The notes beneath the pieces were generated by a model. The model ran no database searches, was not told the DNA's origin, and saw only the letters and a list, made by a program, of their open reading frames with translations. Both the position numbers and the translations under genes were made by a program. From Roseibacillus ishigakijimensis (GTDB taxonomy: Bacteria; Verrucomicrobiota; Verrucomicrobiia; Verrucomicrobiales; Akkermansiaceae): a DNA stretch of 58,461 nucleotides. This document shows, in pieces, positions 44,601-55,078 of this stretch. Position 1 is the first letter of the stretch. Each line of letters starts with the position of its first letter. Location: contig NZ_JAENIO010000025.1 in NCBI RefSeq assembly GCF_016595415.1, positions 1 to 58,461 on the forward strand, read 5' to 3'.

Positions 44601-45181
44601 ATGCTCGCGTAGGTCGCCACGGCCCAGCGGGCGTTGGTGTCGGGATGGCGGAGGCCTTGCAACTGGGAGAGGCCGAGGAGATTGCCAAAATGGGCGCCGA
44701 AGGTGGGAGTGGCATGGGGGGTATTTATCATTTCCACGCTATGACCGTTGTCGGCGTAGGTGGCGTGGACGAGCAGGCTGCTGGTGGTGGCCGGGGGATG
44801 GAGGGGGACGGCGCTTTTCGGGCCCCGGTCCGAGCTTTGGATCGAAAGGGGAGACGAGCCCGTGACCGGGAGCAGGCGGAGGCCATTGCTGGTCTTTGAG
44901 CTGAGCACCAGGTATTCGGTTGTGCCGGCCCGGTAGCCGGAGGCGAGCCCCGAGAGGTTGGCCAAATCGGTGCGCACTGGTGCGGAAACCGTGACCGAAC
45001 CGTTGGCGGCCACCGTGAAGTGCCGCACCTGCCCGCTTTCGCTCTCCACTAGGCTGAACCCATTTCGGGTCTCGTGGGGCACGAACCATTCGTGGGGCAG
45101 TTCCGTTGCCGGAGCCGCCGGGAGCCGGGAGCTCAGCGAGAGGAGGGCGGTGAGGGCCATCGGAAGGAAGTTGGCTTTCAT
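41681..45181 (-). CDS. Large secreted protein with thrombospondin-3 repeats
   Basis: A 1166-residue secreted protein, last gene of three. Signal peptide 1-23 (MKANFLPMALTALLSLSSRLPAAP). The first 500 residues are beta-type. Around residues 545-600 lie type-3 calcium repeats (DLDSDGDGVPDYVEQEFGLDP and DSDLDFQSDLEEILAGTDPND). The C-terminal region (about 980-1166) ends in LPRNFFQIQVSLAD, a C-terminal pattern common to verrucomicrobial secreted proteins. Earlier strands may form a propeller or a jelly roll. The start is the ATG at 45181; the frame is open upstream to 46012 through the preceding gene, but that is Pro/Arg-rich shadow sequence. The gap to the upstream gene is 44 bases. Function unknown. 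Confidence 0.8.
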   Translation of the reverse strand: MKANFLPMALTALLSLSSRLPAAPATELPHEWFVPHETRNGFSLVESESGQVRHFTVAANGSVTVSAPVRTDLANLSGLASGYRAGTTEYLVLSSKTSNGLRLLPVTGSSPLSIQSSDRGPKSAVPLHPPATTSSLLVHATYADNGHSVEMINTPHATPTFGAHFGNLLGLSQLQGLRHPDTNARWAVATYASIPPQLIEFIPLSTTNLTSNSLGNVRPDSKLTTEVRGTDGRTCTLAYLPGSPTVEIFTHKFGPFLDGKATSPALPFAVGSIAALPAGIPNAPDGVIITSHDGRQAAYAGVVNGSSFTIRQTFTTNASRPYAGVLPVPGRGLIQLLGDAHSRRSIEWTYLNHSGTQFATVQSGALADWLPPSGEFATLFWFDKRPLVNSDAQIVALQPRPDWTNGAGAPGTTLSVETYLSPSAGLTNPTNITPATPAGANYVLANQFLPNASVSALADNTALLAPSFRVSPESGSYGEAVTVDVLYDETTLEIYYREDVPAASWQLFGDALTIGYPSDWAFFAKEKASGREGPITTRRYTFTTAPDDLDSDGDGVPDYVEQEFGLDPAGGADSDLDFQSDLEEILAGTDPNDPDSNVAAGSRTPPHLGEGFYLYAQAFNQTTGAASPFNDNGTATTEDDYPGVLLKAHDMRGLALANANVRAITEAPLSGQNGAKLPVTSPLAEREWLILSTPIYFDLGTGSNRPRNGRETYRVLNRPVFPSLAEGNAFVASGDNRAADAAGWVAGMQTAAANYQPISALTRLDPLDNAVAILAEQALFTALQGLPEAATLGVPADIADFTLFGSRPYDSGKTPLDEGMIRALLTAGCDFRDLLTLLDSGVRGSTPIKNLANQIYARHAAVSASNPSMALPLDALRSVLRTGAITDPGASVAIFDEEGNVVGNSTRPNPYNTIGSSLRSNARSAMNTLLGNVPGTKRPVDTWTVVIEPSTTPGHRYHYRRSNGGNLALFVDSFGDRFLLEQGLGLNLGAQFTVTGYLDVDPVAGFDTMEILSIDFVVVPTASDRDSNGNLLDDEWELFFFGELGAHGPYDEHPVTGINYLQYHLSGVDPRSNEVPDLIPDLLPSDIELVWKEAFNAYDIEFTFPDAYLSSFTFEVHSSTDLTGFSGPVNVGGVTSLGGNRHALRISVPQSGLPRNFFQIQVSLAD

Positions 45182-45225
45182 GGGGCAGACTGGGTTGGAA
45201 TTTTGTGGGCGGGAGAGGAGGAAGC

Positions 45226-48200
45226 TCAGTTGTGGGTGATGATATTGGTGGGGATGATGCGCTCGATTTCTCCCCGCTCGGAGAAGGGCACGAGGAGGTA
45301 TTGGTAGGAGGCCCCCCGCGCGGCCGGGTGGCTGTCGCGCAGCCAGATGGTGTGGTCCAGCCACTTGGCATCGGGGTAGGCGCTGGCGGACCGGCTGAGG
45401 TAGGCGGGGTTGTTGTCGCCGAAGACGGGGGCGGCGGTGGTGAAATTGGCGGGATTGCGGGTAAAGACCCCTGTGATCGGCACCGGCATGGCGGGCTCCT
45501 GGCTGCGGTAGTCGGCAAAGAAGAGGAAGGGGTCTTCCACCTGATAGGAGATCGGGATGTCGCTCTGGTGACTGGTGGGGAAGTTGGACTTGAAGGACAG
45601 CCGGTCGATGAGGGGGGTGATTTGCACTAGGTTGGGCTGGGCTTCGGGGTAACGCTCGGAGGGGACCTGGTAGCGGTAGACCACGAAGGGCATGAGGGAC
45701 TCCAGATTCTCTGCGGTGGGCGGGCCGGAGCTCTGCCTGCGGTAGTGGAAGAGATGGGATTCGGGGCGTTGGTCGCCGGGGAGGAGGGCCATGTCGGGAA
45801 GCTTGCTGGAGGGCGAGGCCGCAACGGTGCCGATGAGGATGCCGGCCGAGGCCTTCAGGGTGTTCATGAATTCGGGTGGGATGGGGTGGGCGTAGAAGGG
45901 ACCTTCGCCAGCGGCAAAGTTGGTCACCGGGAGGGCCCACTCGGCGACTCCGGGGAGGGGCTTGGCGGGCCAGGGAATGACATCCTGCAGGCCGGGGGAG
46001 GGCTCGCTCCATTGCCCGCTCACTTGATTGGAAAAGTCCCCGGTGGCGAATTCAAAGGCTCCGGTCACGGGGTCGGGGATTTGCGGACCGATGGGCCGGA
46101 CGACGAAGGTCAGCTTCTCCTCGGCGGGAAGGGTCAGGGTGAGGGAGAATTCGCCCCCGTCTCCGAAGCCGGAGGAGAGGCTGTCGGTGCGGTAGACCGC
46201 GTAGGAGAGGCTTTCGCCATCCTCGCTTTCCAGCACCGGGCTGGTGCTGGTGGCGATGCGGCCGGTGAGGCCCGGGGCGGTGAGGCTGGGCTCGCTGCCC
46301 CCCTCGGAGGCCACCCAGACCTCGAAGCGGTCCACACCCACCGGATCGCAGAACCAGGAGAGCTCGGCGCGGGCCCGGTCGTCGACGGCGGGGAGATTAC
46401 GCGGCTCCATCAGCATGGGCACCCCGAGGTCTTCATTGACCACGGTCACGCAGCCGAGGCGGGTGAGGGGCGAGGCATTGCCGTGCTCGTCGAAGGTCTG
46501 CGCGTAGTAGCAAGCGGTCACGCCATTGACGAGGAGGGTGGCGTTTTCCTTCCACTCGTAGAAGGAGGGCAGGGCCTTTTGGGAGGACTCCTGGGCCACG
46601 AGGGTGAGCTTGCCCCGGTTGCCCGCGCGGCGGTAGATGCGGACTTCGCGAATGTCCTCGCTGCCGAGGTAGAGCTGACCGCAGACGGGCTCGATGGAGC
46701 CATCGGGATTCACCGGCAGGAAGGGCGGAGGCGTGGTGCCCGGAACCACTTCGATCCACGAGGGGCAGTCATCATCTTCGGAGTCCGGGGGCAGATAGCG
46801 GTTGATGTCTTTGCGCACATTGCCGCGGTCGTCGCGCAAGACGCGTTGGGAGATGAGCACGGGACAGCATTTGTGGGCTTCCGCGCGGAAGGAATGGACC
46901 TTGATGCGGTCGGCCGGGGTGGACTCGGGATCGGTGGTGACCGTCAACCAGCGGCTGGTCGAGCCATCGCCCAGTCGGCTGCGCACGGAGAGGCGGTAGC
47001 CTTTTTTCTCAGGAAAAGGCACGAAGACCGCGCCGTAGAGCTCCGCGCCCTGGTAGTGATAGGTGCGGGTGAAGTAGATCTGGCTGCTGGCGGAACTTTG
47101 TTGGGTGGGATCAAAGGTCTCGGTGTTGTGGTAAGCGAGGTCGAAGGACTTGACTTTCTCGGCTACCCGCGGGGTCTGGGTGCTCTGGTCGATGCGGGCC
47201 ACGAGGACCATGAAGCCATGGGCCGTGGCGCTGAGGCCGAGGCTGTCGGGGGTGGCTCCGTAGGGATCAAGCCAGCGGTTGATGCGGGGAACACAGAAGC
47301 AGCTGATGAGGGCCCCCTCGGGTTGGGGCGGCCCCACCCGATCGCGCAGCACGCCATACATGGCCCCACAGTGGCCGGAAAGGTTGGCCGGGGTGCAGGC
47401 CGAGCCATCGACCGCGCGCACGGTATACCAGTAGGTTTTGCCCATGTCGGCATCGTCTTCGTTCTCGGCCAACGGGGTGCCGGTATCGACTCCGGCGAGA
47501 CCGTCTTCATCCAGATCGGCGGGATTGAGGTCGTCGAAGGTGACGTAGGGTTCGCCTTCGATATGGTTGACCTCGCCGATGAAGTTTTGCTCCGGATTCG
47601 CCCCGTGGGTTTGCCAATCAATGGCGGAATGCCAGCGGTAGACGCGGTATTTCATGGCGCGGTTTTCCACCGGGGTCTCCGGCACCTGGCGGATGGTCAC
47701 CCGCAGGTGTTGGCGACCTTTTTCCTCGCCCGGATTGGAGCCCGCGAGGTCGAAGACGTTGTCCACCGAGACAATGGCGGGCATGGAGGGCGGCAAACGG
47801 TCGCAGATGGTGATGGCCGCCGCCGTGGAGAGGGGGCCGGGATGACCCGCGATGTCGCGCGCGGCCACGTAGTAGTAGAAGGAGTCGCCGTCTTCGAAGG
47901 GATCGTCGAATTCGGGGTTCTTGTCATCGCCAAAGAAAAAGATATCGGGTGAGAAGCTCACATTGGCGGCTTCGCCATCCGTCATCAGGGTGTGGGCGGC
48001 AATGGGCAGCATGTTGACCTTCACCCCGCCGAGATTGAGGACATCTTCCGCAAAGGAGAGGCTGGAGGGGTTGCCGGTGACGGCATCGACCGCTTCTTGC
48101 TCCACGCGGTAGAGATTGAAGCCGTAGGTGTGGGGCAGCAGGGTGCGCAGGCCATTGGGGGTGCCCCAGCGGAGGCGCACCGCGAGGTGGTCCTTGGGCG

Positions 48201-48927
48201 AGGCCGCCAGCTGGAGATTGGGATCGACGGGGTGGGGCAGGACGTGGGCCGGGTGGGGAGGCAGCAGCATTTGCGGATTGGCGGCATCGAGGGTCACGCG
48301 CCCGACCACGCGCAGGTCGTTGTCGCCATTGTCGATCTCGCGCACCTCGTAGGTGGTGATGGAGTTGGGTGCGGTCTCGATGGCCCAGCCGAGGCCGATG
48401 GCCATTTGCACGCCGGGATGGGCCCGGCCGAGGGAGACGAGGGACTGGAGCACCTCGGCATCGGTCTCCGCCACGGTCATGATTTGCGCCAGCTTCTGGG
48501 CCACTTCCAGATTGATGCTGGTGGGGAATTCATACCCTTCCGGCAGGGTGGTGCCATTGGCTTCGGCATTGAGCGCCACGATCATTTCGGGCAGGCGGGC
48601 TCCATCGGCGTCGAACTTCCCGCCCAAGGTGAGGAGGGCCTGGATGGCCGAGGGGGAGGTTTGCAAGGTCTGCACCCCCAGCTTTTGGTAGGGATTGGCA
48701 GAGGTGGCGGCGCCGTCCTTGCCGTAGATGGCGAAGCGTTTGCCAAAGGTGGTGGCGGCATCGCCCGGTTGCCAGAGGAGGTAGTTGTGCAAGGTGGTGC
48801 CGTTGTTGGTCTCGAAGGTCTTGCCCACGGTGAAGACCAGTGGATCGGGATTCTGGGCCGGGCACAGGACGGTGCTCCAGAGGAGGACCAGCAGCAGTTG
48901 GAAGAAGGAGGAGCGCATTGCTTTCAT
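45226..48927 (-). CDS. Large secreted Cys-rich protein with fibronectin-III-like segments
   Basis: A 1233-residue secreted protein, middle gene of three. Signal peptide begins MKAMRSSFFQLLLVLLWSTVLCPAQ (a second ATG lies three codons in). Fibronectin-III-like beta-sandwich segments are likely at about 225-330 (LAVRLRWGTPNG, GFNLYRVEQ), 325-420 (SFYYYVAARDIAGHP) and 860-960 (AELSWFCDPVGVDRFEVWV). The remaining sections are also beta-rich. Cysteines are unusually frequent for a bacterial protein (CFCVP, KCCPV, DCPSW and others), so disulfides and an oxidising location are likely. The 44- and 59-base gaps to its neighbours point to an operon. No known family recognised. Confidence 0.8.
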   Translation of the reverse strand: MKAMRSSFFQLLLVLLWSTVLCPAQNPDPLVFTVGKTFETNNGTTLHNYLLWQPGDAATTFGKRFAIYGKDGAATSANPYQKLGVQTLQTSPSAIQALLTLGGKFDADGARLPEMIVALNAEANGTTLPEGYEFPTSINLEVAQKLAQIMTVAETDAEVLQSLVSLGRAHPGVQMAIGLGWAIETAPNSITTYEVREIDNGDNDLRVVGRVTLDAANPQMLLPPHPAHVLPHPVDPNLQLAASPKDHLAVRLRWGTPNGLRTLLPHTYGFNLYRVEQEAVDAVTGNPSSLSFAEDVLNLGGVKVNMLPIAAHTLMTDGEAANVSFSPDIFFFGDDKNPEFDDPFEDGDSFYYYVAARDIAGHPGPLSTAAAITICDRLPPSMPAIVSVDNVFDLAGSNPGEEKGRQHLRVTIRQVPETPVENRAMKYRVYRWHSAIDWQTHGANPEQNFIGEVNHIEGEPYVTFDDLNPADLDEDGLAGVDTGTPLAENEDDADMGKTYWYTVRAVDGSACTPANLSGHCGAMYGVLRDRVGPPQPEGALISCFCVPRINRWLDPYGATPDSLGLSATAHGFMVLVARIDQSTQTPRVAEKVKSFDLAYHNTETFDPTQQSSASSQIYFTRTYHYQGAELYGAVFVPFPEKKGYRLSVRSRLGDGSTSRWLTVTTDPESTPADRIKVHSFRAEAHKCCPVLISQRVLRDDRGNVRKDINRYLPPDSEDDDCPSWIEVVPGTTPPPFLPVNPDGSIEPVCGQLYLGSEDIREVRIYRRAGNRGKLTLVAQESSQKALPSFYEWKENATLLVNGVTACYYAQTFDEHGNASPLTRLGCVTVVNEDLGVPMLMEPRNLPAVDDRARAELSWFCDPVGVDRFEVWVASEGGSEPSLTAPGLTGRIATSTSPVLESEDGESLSYAVYRTDSLSSGFGDGGEFSLTLTLPAEEKLTFVVRPIGPQIPDPVTGAFEFATGDFSNQVSGQWSEPSPGLQDVIPWPAKPLPGVAEWALPVTNFAAGEGPFYAHPIPPEFMNTLKASAGILIGTVAASPSSKLPDMALLPGDQRPESHLFHYRRQSSGPPTAENLESLMPFVVYRYQVPSERYPEAQPNLVQITPLIDRLSFKSNFPTSHQSDIPISYQVEDPFLFFADYRSQEPAMPVPITGVFTRNPANFTTAAPVFGDNNPAYLSRSASAYPDAKWLDHTIWLRDSHPAARGASYQYLLVPFSERGEIERIIPTNIITHN

Positions 48928-48986
48928 AACCGGAAAAGGGAAAGGGATTTTCTCAAAGAGGGGGCCCGCGGGCCCGGATTTTTTCG

Positions 48987-51900
48987 TCATTGCATGGACC
49001 AGTCGCCGTCGTCGAAGAGGAGTTTGACTGATTTGCTGAATTTCAGGCAGAAGGGGCACCAGCCGACTTTGGCGGAGAATTTGCCCGTGCCGGCCCCGCG
49101 CAGGCGTCCGGCCTGGGAGGCGAGGATGATCTTGATCTCGCCCCGGATGGAGACGATGCAGAGGGCTTCGCCGGAGACCCCGAGGAAGACCTTGCCGCCG
49201 TAGGTGGGACCTTCCAGGAAGTAGAAGGCTCCCGCGCCCACTCCGGCATCGATGCGGAAGAGGCAGCTGGCGGGCACGCCCAAGACCACCTCCGAGATGG
49301 GAATCCAGACCTCGCCGTAGACGTAGGCCCCGGTGAAGGTGGTGCCGGCCGAGACCACGTCGCCAATGTCGGGATCGACGAAGAGAAGGGGCTCCAGGGT
49401 GCAGGTGCGGCCAAAGAAGATCCCCGCCGCCACTTCGTAGCTGGAGAAGGTGGCCCGGGCCTTGGCACCGAGGTAGCATTCCTCCAGCCCCACCGCGATG
49501 GTGGCTCCGAACTCGAGGATTTTGAAGGTTTGGAAGTCGATCTCGCCATCAGCCAGCTCGAAGGTGCCGCCGACCCCGATGGGCACCGGGGGCAGGTTGT
49601 CTCCCGGGGTGGGATCGTCCTCGGGCGCGCCGTCGAAGTCCTTCAGCGAGAGGCGCACCTCGAGGTTGATCTTGCACTCCGAGATCCATTCCACCGAGAC
49701 GTCCTTGGCGCCCACCCGCACTTCCACCATCTTCTCGCCGGGCTCCAGACAGCCCGACTGCACGAAGTTGTCTTCCGAGGAGTAGCAGAGAATTTCCAGA
49801 TAGACGTGCAGGGCCATTTCCTCCGGGATTTCGAACTGCATCTTGGCATCGAGCCGTAGCTTGCGCAGGGAATCGCCATTGAACTCGGCAAAGCCGGAAA
49901 TCTCGCCCGAGCCCATGTAGTCGGAAATCGTGCCCAGGAGGGGATTGATCTCGTCTTCCAGGGCTCCGATGGTGTCGGAGATGACCTCCTTCATCACATT
50001 GGTAACCTGGGCCAGCACCGAGGAGAGCGAGGAAGTGATGCGGTCGGCCACGTCGTAGAGAGTCTGCCGCAGCAGGAATTGCATCTGCTTGACGAGGTCG
50101 GACTGCATGATGGCGTCCTTGAGCTCGACCTTGAGCAGGTCGATGAACTCTTCCTCGCTGTAGTTGACCAGCAGGGTATCGATGGCGTCCTGGAAATCGG
50201 CGCCAGAGGCGAGGAGGCTGGGAATCCCGGCCGCTTGCTCCACTTGCTCGAACAAGGCCCAGGCCCGGCTGAGGACAGGGGAGAGGATGTCGTTGATCAT
50301 CTCGCCACTGCGGGCGTCGTCCACGATGTCCTGGATTTTGGTCACCATCGCTCCGGTCTGGGCCACTTGCCCGTGAATATCGACCAGATAGCCGCGCACG
50401 GTGAGGAGAACATCCTTGATTTGCAACAAGGCGGGCGTGACGTCGACGAGAAGGGCGTTGAGCTGTTCATTGAGCTCGGAGGCCGCAGCCTCGATGAGGG
50501 GCTGGATGATCTCGCGCACCGACTCGTCCACCAGCTCGACGAGAAGGATGTCGATGAGGTTGTTGACGATCTCCAGCTCCACTTCTTCGGCCGCGCTCTT
50601 GGCCCCGGCACCCTTGGGCTTGGTGTAGAGCAGGCCTTTTTTCAGGTTGGAGTCCTTGTCGTTGCCCGCCTGGGTGGGGGGAATGCCCGAGAGATCGGGT
50701 TTTTCCCAATTGGTGCCGTCGAAGTCGACACTGTAGTCCGCGGTGGTATCGATGCCATCGGTGATGCAGTCGATGGCGCGGATGATTTGCTCCAGCGCGG
50801 ATTCGGTTTGTCCCAGGAAGCTGGCCGCGTCTTGATTGACGTCGGAAATCTTGTCGAGCTGCTCGCGCAGGGCCTGGAGCTCGGGAATGCTGTCGGCCAG
50901 CAAAGTGGCCGGATCGGTGAGCAGGGTCTCCACCTCATCGCGGAAGTCATTGTAGCTGGCGGCCCCGGCGGCGATGTCGGGCAAGAGGCGGTAGATCTCG
51001 CGCAGGGCCCCGGGATCGCCCGCGCTGCCGGTGGCGGCGTCCACGAGGGGATCAATCATTGCGCTCAGAGAGTCCTCCAGCACCTTGTCGAGCTCATCCA
51101 GGCCCTTGTCGATGGCGGCCTTGGTCTCGGTATTGAGCACGTCGGTGATGGCGTCGGCGGCCTTGTCGATCTCGCCATTGAGCCAGTTGGAGAGCTTCAG
51201 CTGGGGCAGGCCGTCATAGGTCGCGCCGAAGGAGATGTTGGTGAATTTGGCGTCCATCCAGTCGATCTTGTGCTCCATCTGGGCCACGAAGATATCCTGG
51301 GTGCGCGCCTTGTTGGAGGCGAAGCGCCGGGTCCCTTCGTCCCAGAAGAGGGGGTAGGAGAGGGGGATGAAGCCGAAGAGCTTTTGCTCGGCCTTGATGA
51401 GATAGGTCTCGCTGACCTCGGGATCCGCGCCCTGCGGCTGGCGATAGTCGGCAAAGTCCGGCACTCCGGCTCCCGCTGCCGGGAAGCCCCGGTGGGTGGG
51501 GTCGAAGTCGGCCTGGCTGAAGAAGGTCTCACCCCCTTCCTCCCACCCGGGGGTGAGGGCGAAGGCCGCCGCCTCGCTGCCGGAGGCGGTGGTGATGGCC
51601 TGCACCGTCAAGTCGCGGAAATAGGGGATGTCGATGGTGGCGGCGAAGGTGACAAAGCCCTCGCCCGGAGCGCCGGGAGACTCGGGATTATTGAAGCGCA
51701 ACTTGCTGGCTGGCACCACGTTGTAGGCTTGGTTGGGACCGTCGAGCGGAATGTTGGCCGGCAGGCGCAGCTGGGAGTCGATGCCATTGAATTCCTCCGG
51801 ATTGTCGAGGGCCAGCTGCAAGGTGGAGAGATTGCCGTCGGGGCAAAAGGCGAGGGTGCCAAAGAGGTCCTGGTCGACATGGGAAACGCGCGTCTTGGCC

Positions 51901-54818
51901 CCGGCCGCCAGCTTGCCGAGGAATTCACAGGCCACGTCGGGATCGGGATAGGTCAGGAATTGCAGGCTTTTCAGGTCGAAGCTGGAGTTCCAATAGCTGA
52001 GCGATTTGCCGTCGGCCTCGGAGAGGTCGGGGGTCATTTCCCCGGGTTCGCCCAAGCAATCGAAGGTCAAGCCGGTGAAGGCCTGGTGCCAGTTGGAATA
52101 GCCCTTCACCTCCACCGAGCCATCCACCCAGCTGGCGCAGCCCTCGGCCTCATTGGTGCTCTCCAGGAAGGTGAGCTGGAATTGGCTGATGCTGCACTCG
52201 AAGCCCTTGAGCTTCACACTGCCGTCGTAGGTGCCATCGATGCCGACTTGCCGCCCGCTGACCCCGGCGGTGCGCACGTAATACTTCGAGCCGCCATTGC
52301 CTTGGTCGGGCAGGAGGCCGTAGTCGTAGTCTTCCAGCGATCCCCCGAGACGCGAGGCCCCGCTGTCGTTCGTGCCCGTCACCTCAAAGTTCAGGCCCGC
52401 GAGGTCGCCCTTGCCATCGCGATACCCGGCTTCTCCCGGGAGGTAGGCGGCGGGGGCGGCCGGATCTTCGTTAAAGGCGGCCAGCAGGAGGGCGGCGGGA
52501 GCTTGTTCGCGGGCAGTGGCGGCGAGGAGGGGATTTTTCAGCAGAGTGTTGTCGCTGGCATAGAGTTGGTAGCCGGGCATGTAGAAGGAGCCTTCGGCAA
52601 AGGTGTCGGTGCGGTGGGCATAGCGGAGGGCCGAGCGCTTGCCCCACTCCAGCCGGTGGCCGGCCCCGCCGTCGATCTGGGTCGACTGGGCGTAGAGCCC
52701 GCCATTGGTGGCAAAGTGGAGGGTGTCGCCCTCGGGCTTGGCACTGATCTCGGTCGCCAGCAGCGCGCCTCCGCAATCGCTATCGGGGCAAGTCTGGTAG
52801 TAGGGCACGGTCAGGGGGGTGGCCGCTTTCAGGCTGGAGCCCGCGTTGTGGTCGATTTTTCCCTCGCGGATGGCCACCTGGGAGGGGTCGGTAAAGTTGA
52901 CCGTGGTCTTGTGTGGAAAGTGGGTCTCGAACTCGTCACCCAGGATAGAGAAGTCGGTCGTGAGGCGGGCGGTGCCATCGTCGGCCGTGGAGAAGCGGGC
53001 CGTGCTCGCCGCCGTGGTGTGGGCAAAGATCAGGTAGCGATCGTTGGAGCAGCGGTCCGCCATCTCGGGGCTATCGAGCTGCCCGGCGTTGGAGAGCTGC
53101 CCCAGCCGTTGATACTTGGCAAACTGGCTGTAGCGCACTTGACCCACCGTGAAGTCGAGCTCGCCATTGGCCGCCACCACCACCTGCTGGCTGGCAAAGA
53201 GGAGCGGGTGGGCCTCATCCGCGACCACCGCATGGGCTCCCAGATTGAGATTCAGCGGTCCGGTCAGGCAGAGGTCGGGGGTCAGGCTCAGCGCCACATT
53301 GCGGGTGAAGACGCTCTCTCCCAGGTAGGAGTTGGCAGTGAAGTCCGGAAAGTAGACCAGCCCCTGGGGCAGATTGTAGCGAAAGCCGGTGGCATGCGCT
53401 CCCGTCGGGCGCAGGGTGACATTGAGCAGCTCGAAGTCCGGCACGTCCAGACAAGTCAGATTCGCCCCCGAGCCATTGGTGGGGTAGGCGGCGTGGCTCC
53501 CGTTCGCCAGCTCCATGTGCCCGTCGTCATAGAGCCGGACCTGCAGGAGGCCGCCGCTGCCGAAGGAGACCTCGGGACGTCCCGCGAGGTGACCGCCATT
53601 GACCGGCACCTGGATGGCGGTCAGCAAGTAGTCGTCCTCTGGATCGGTATCATCATTGCCGGTCGCTCCCGCCACCGGGGTATTGCTGATGGTCTCCACC
53701 ACTGTCGCCACCTCGTCGAAGAAGAGATCGCCATTGAAGTGCAGCAGCTGCCGCGCGGGCAGCTCGCAGGTGGCCCCTTCCTTTAGCGTGCCGGTGGCGT
53801 CTTCCTGATGAAAAATGGTGGCCCGCAGGATGTAGCGCTCATTGACGGGATCGAGCTGCTCGGTGGGCACGATTTGTCCGCTGAAGGTGAAGCCAAAGAG
53901 GCCCGGGCCGAAGAAGGTCAGGGTGTGCCGGGTGCCGTCGTCGCTGTAGGAGGGTGCCGAAGCGGTGGCCGAGAAGAGGCCGTCATTCTCCAGCGGCACG
54001 GCCGTGCCCGTGCTCTCGGCCTCCAGGGAAAATTGCACCGAGACCTCCGGGGAAACGGAGGCAATCGGCGCCGCGAAGTCATCGTAGCGAGCGGTGAAGA
54101 CTCCCATGGTGACCCCGAAGCCCTCGTGGCTGGCATTGGTCGCCAGCGCCCAGTCCTTGGTCCAGTTCAACGTGCCCGGCACGGTGGCAATGTTCCAGGC
54201 GGCGTCCCCACTGGTCTCGTTGGTGAATTGGAAGACTACGCTGGGCTCGCTTTCGTCTTTCTGCCCGCCCACATCGCTCCACGGCCCCGGGGTCGGCTTG
54301 GGCGGGATTTGCCCGGGCTTGGTCACGGCCACCGCCCGCTGCAGTTGGGCCGTCAGGTAATAGCTTTCCTTGGAGTCGAGGAGCCCGTCGGGAATGGCCA
54401 CCGCCCGCAGGTCGAAGGTCTTGGCTCCCAGTCCCGCCGCGAGGGTTTGCAAGCTGTGGGGCGAGGTGCCCGCCGTGCCCCCGCCCCGCAGGGTGACCGC
54501 CACTGGAGCGCCCCCCGTCTCGCGCATGATCTGGTAGCGGATGCGGTAGAAGTAGGCCGTCGCGGGGTCGGCCTTGGCCGAGTTGCGAATGGTCACCTCG
54601 TAGTTGCTCTCAAAGCCGTGGGCATTGGTGGTGGCATCGCCGTCGAACTCATCGGAGGCCAGCAGGTAGAAGGGATTGACCACCTCCATACTGTCCAGAT
54701 TCGTGGTGTGGGCCGCTCGCATCTCCGGCAGCAGGGCGAAGAGAAATAAGCTGAGGGCGAAGGGCAACCGCAGGCTGGAGGTCGCGCGGGAGAAAAGGCG
54801 GGAGGAAGGCGTTTTCAT
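48987..54818 (-). CDS. Giant secreted protein with central helical region
   Basis: A 1943-residue protein, first gene of three. The N-terminal 35 residues are a signal sequence ([29 protein letters not shown]). Residues about 40-1210 are beta-rich with scattered cysteine pairs (such as TCPDSDCGG). About 1215-1635 is almost wholly helical, with long amphipathic runs ([61 protein letters not shown]) and a DxSG-type linker. The last 300 residues return to beta structure and close with [18 protein letters not shown], which holds a CxxC. I recognise no domain in any part. The start at 54818 (MKTPSSRL) is supported by the signal segment, and 260 bases with no gene lie upstream. Confidence 0.82.
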   Translation of the reverse strand: MKTPSSRLFSRATSSLRLPFALSLFLFALLPEMRAAHTTNLDSMEVVNPFYLLASDEFDGDATTNAHGFESNYEVTIRNSAKADPATAYFYRIRYQIMRETGGAPVAVTLRGGGTAGTSPHSLQTLAAGLGAKTFDLRAVAIPDGLLDSKESYYLTAQLQRAVAVTKPGQIPPKPTPGPWSDVGGQKDESEPSVVFQFTNETSGDAAWNIATVPGTLNWTKDWALATNASHEGFGVTMGVFTARYDDFAAPIASVSPEVSVQFSLEAESTGTAVPLENDGLFSATASAPSYSDDGTRHTLTFFGPGLFGFTFSGQIVPTEQLDPVNERYILRATIFHQEDATGTLKEGATCELPARQLLHFNGDLFFDEVATVVETISNTPVAGATGNDDTDPEDDYLLTAIQVPVNGGHLAGRPEVSFGSGGLLQVRLYDDGHMELANGSHAAYPTNGSGANLTCLDVPDFELLNVTLRPTGAHATGFRYNLPQGLVYFPDFTANSYLGESVFTRNVALSLTPDLCLTGPLNLNLGAHAVVADEAHPLLFASQQVVVAANGELDFTVGQVRYSQFAKYQRLGQLSNAGQLDSPEMADRCSNDRYLIFAHTTAASTARFSTADDGTARLTTDFSILGDEFETHFPHKTTVNFTDPSQVAIREGKIDHNAGSSLKAATPLTVPYYQTCPDSDCGGALLATEISAKPEGDTLHFATNGGLYAQSTQIDGGAGHRLEWGKRSALRYAHRTDTFAEGSFYMPGYQLYASDNTLLKNPLLAATAREQAPAALLLAAFNEDPAAPAAYLPGEAGYRDGKGDLAGLNFEVTGTNDSGASRLGGSLEDYDYGLLPDQGNGGSKYYVRTAGVSGRQVGIDGTYDGSVKLKGFECSISQFQLTFLESTNEAEGCASWVDGSVEVKGYSNWHQAFTGLTFDCLGEPGEMTPDLSEADGKSLSYWNSSFDLKSLQFLTYPDPDVACEFLGKLAAGAKTRVSHVDQDLFGTLAFCPDGNLSTLQLALDNPEEFNGIDSQLRLPANIPLDGPNQAYNVVPASKLRFNNPESPGAPGEGFVTFAATIDIPYFRDLTVQAITTASGSEAAAFALTPGWEEGGETFFSQADFDPTHRGFPAAGAGVPDFADYRQPQGADPEVSETYLIKAEQKLFGFIPLSYPLFWDEGTRRFASNKARTQDIFVAQMEHKIDWMDAKFTNISFGATYDGLPQLKLSNWLNGEIDKAADAITDVLNTETKAAIDKGLDELDKVLEDSLSAMIDPLVDAATGSAGDPGALREIYRLLPDIAAGAASYNDFRDEVETLLTDPATLLADSIPELQALREQLDKISDVNQDAASFLGQTESALEQIIRAIDCITDGIDTTADYSVDFDGTNWEKPDLSGIPPTQAGNDKDSNLKKGLLYTKPKGAGAKSAAEEVELEIVNNLIDILLVELVDESVREIIQPLIEAAASELNEQLNALLVDVTPALLQIKDVLLTVRGYLVDIHGQVAQTGAMVTKIQDIVDDARSGEMINDILSPVLSRAWALFEQVEQAAGIPSLLASGADFQDAIDTLLVNYSEEEFIDLLKVELKDAIMQSDLVKQMQFLLRQTLYDVADRITSSLSSVLAQVTNVMKEVISDTIGALEDEINPLLGTISDYMGSGEISGFAEFNGDSLRKLRLDAKMQFEIPEEMALHVYLEILCYSSEDNFVQSGCLEPGEKMVEVRVGAKDVSVEWISECKINLEVRLSLKDFDGAPEDDPTPGDNLPPVPIGVGGTFELADGEIDFQTFKILEFGATIAVGLEECYLGAKARATFSSYEVAAGIFFGRTCTLEPLLFVDPDIGDVVSAGTTFTGAYVYGEVWIPISEVVLGVPASCLFRIDAGVGAGAFYFLEGPTYGGKVFLGVSGEALCIVSIRGEIKIILASQAGRLRGAGTGKFSAKVGWCPFCLKFSKSVKLLFDDGDWSMQ

Positions 54819-55078
54819 GGCTCAGAGTCGTTAACCGCAAGTTCGAGAGCGCATTTTCCAGAAAAATCTTCCAGACGGCACTCTCAGCCGGGATTCTCGC
54901 CCCGCCAGATGGGGAAGACTCGCAAGAACGGGGTGCGAGGGCGGGTGAGCCGGGCTGGGAGACCGAACCACGATCTCCCTTACAGTCTGCCTCTTTCCGC
55001 GCTCTAGAGACAAGTCTTCTTTTCCTCTGGCGGGAAGGAGACTGGCCCCGCTGTGAGTTCGAGAAGTGTATCCAATTG

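Noticed and set aside
45182-46012. Extension of the 1166-residue protein to 1443 residues
   Set aside because: The extra part is Pro/Arg/His-rich and lies wholly in the upstream gene's coding sequence; the signal peptide at 45181 marks the true start.
50079-53786. Plus-strand open frame of 1235 codons antisense to the giant secreted protein gene
   Set aside because: Its product is a Gly/Val/Asp/Glu-rich string with no signal, no domain and no plausible start context. The frame is open because of strong third-position GC bias on the coding strand. The same holds for 45745-47952 and 43166-44899.
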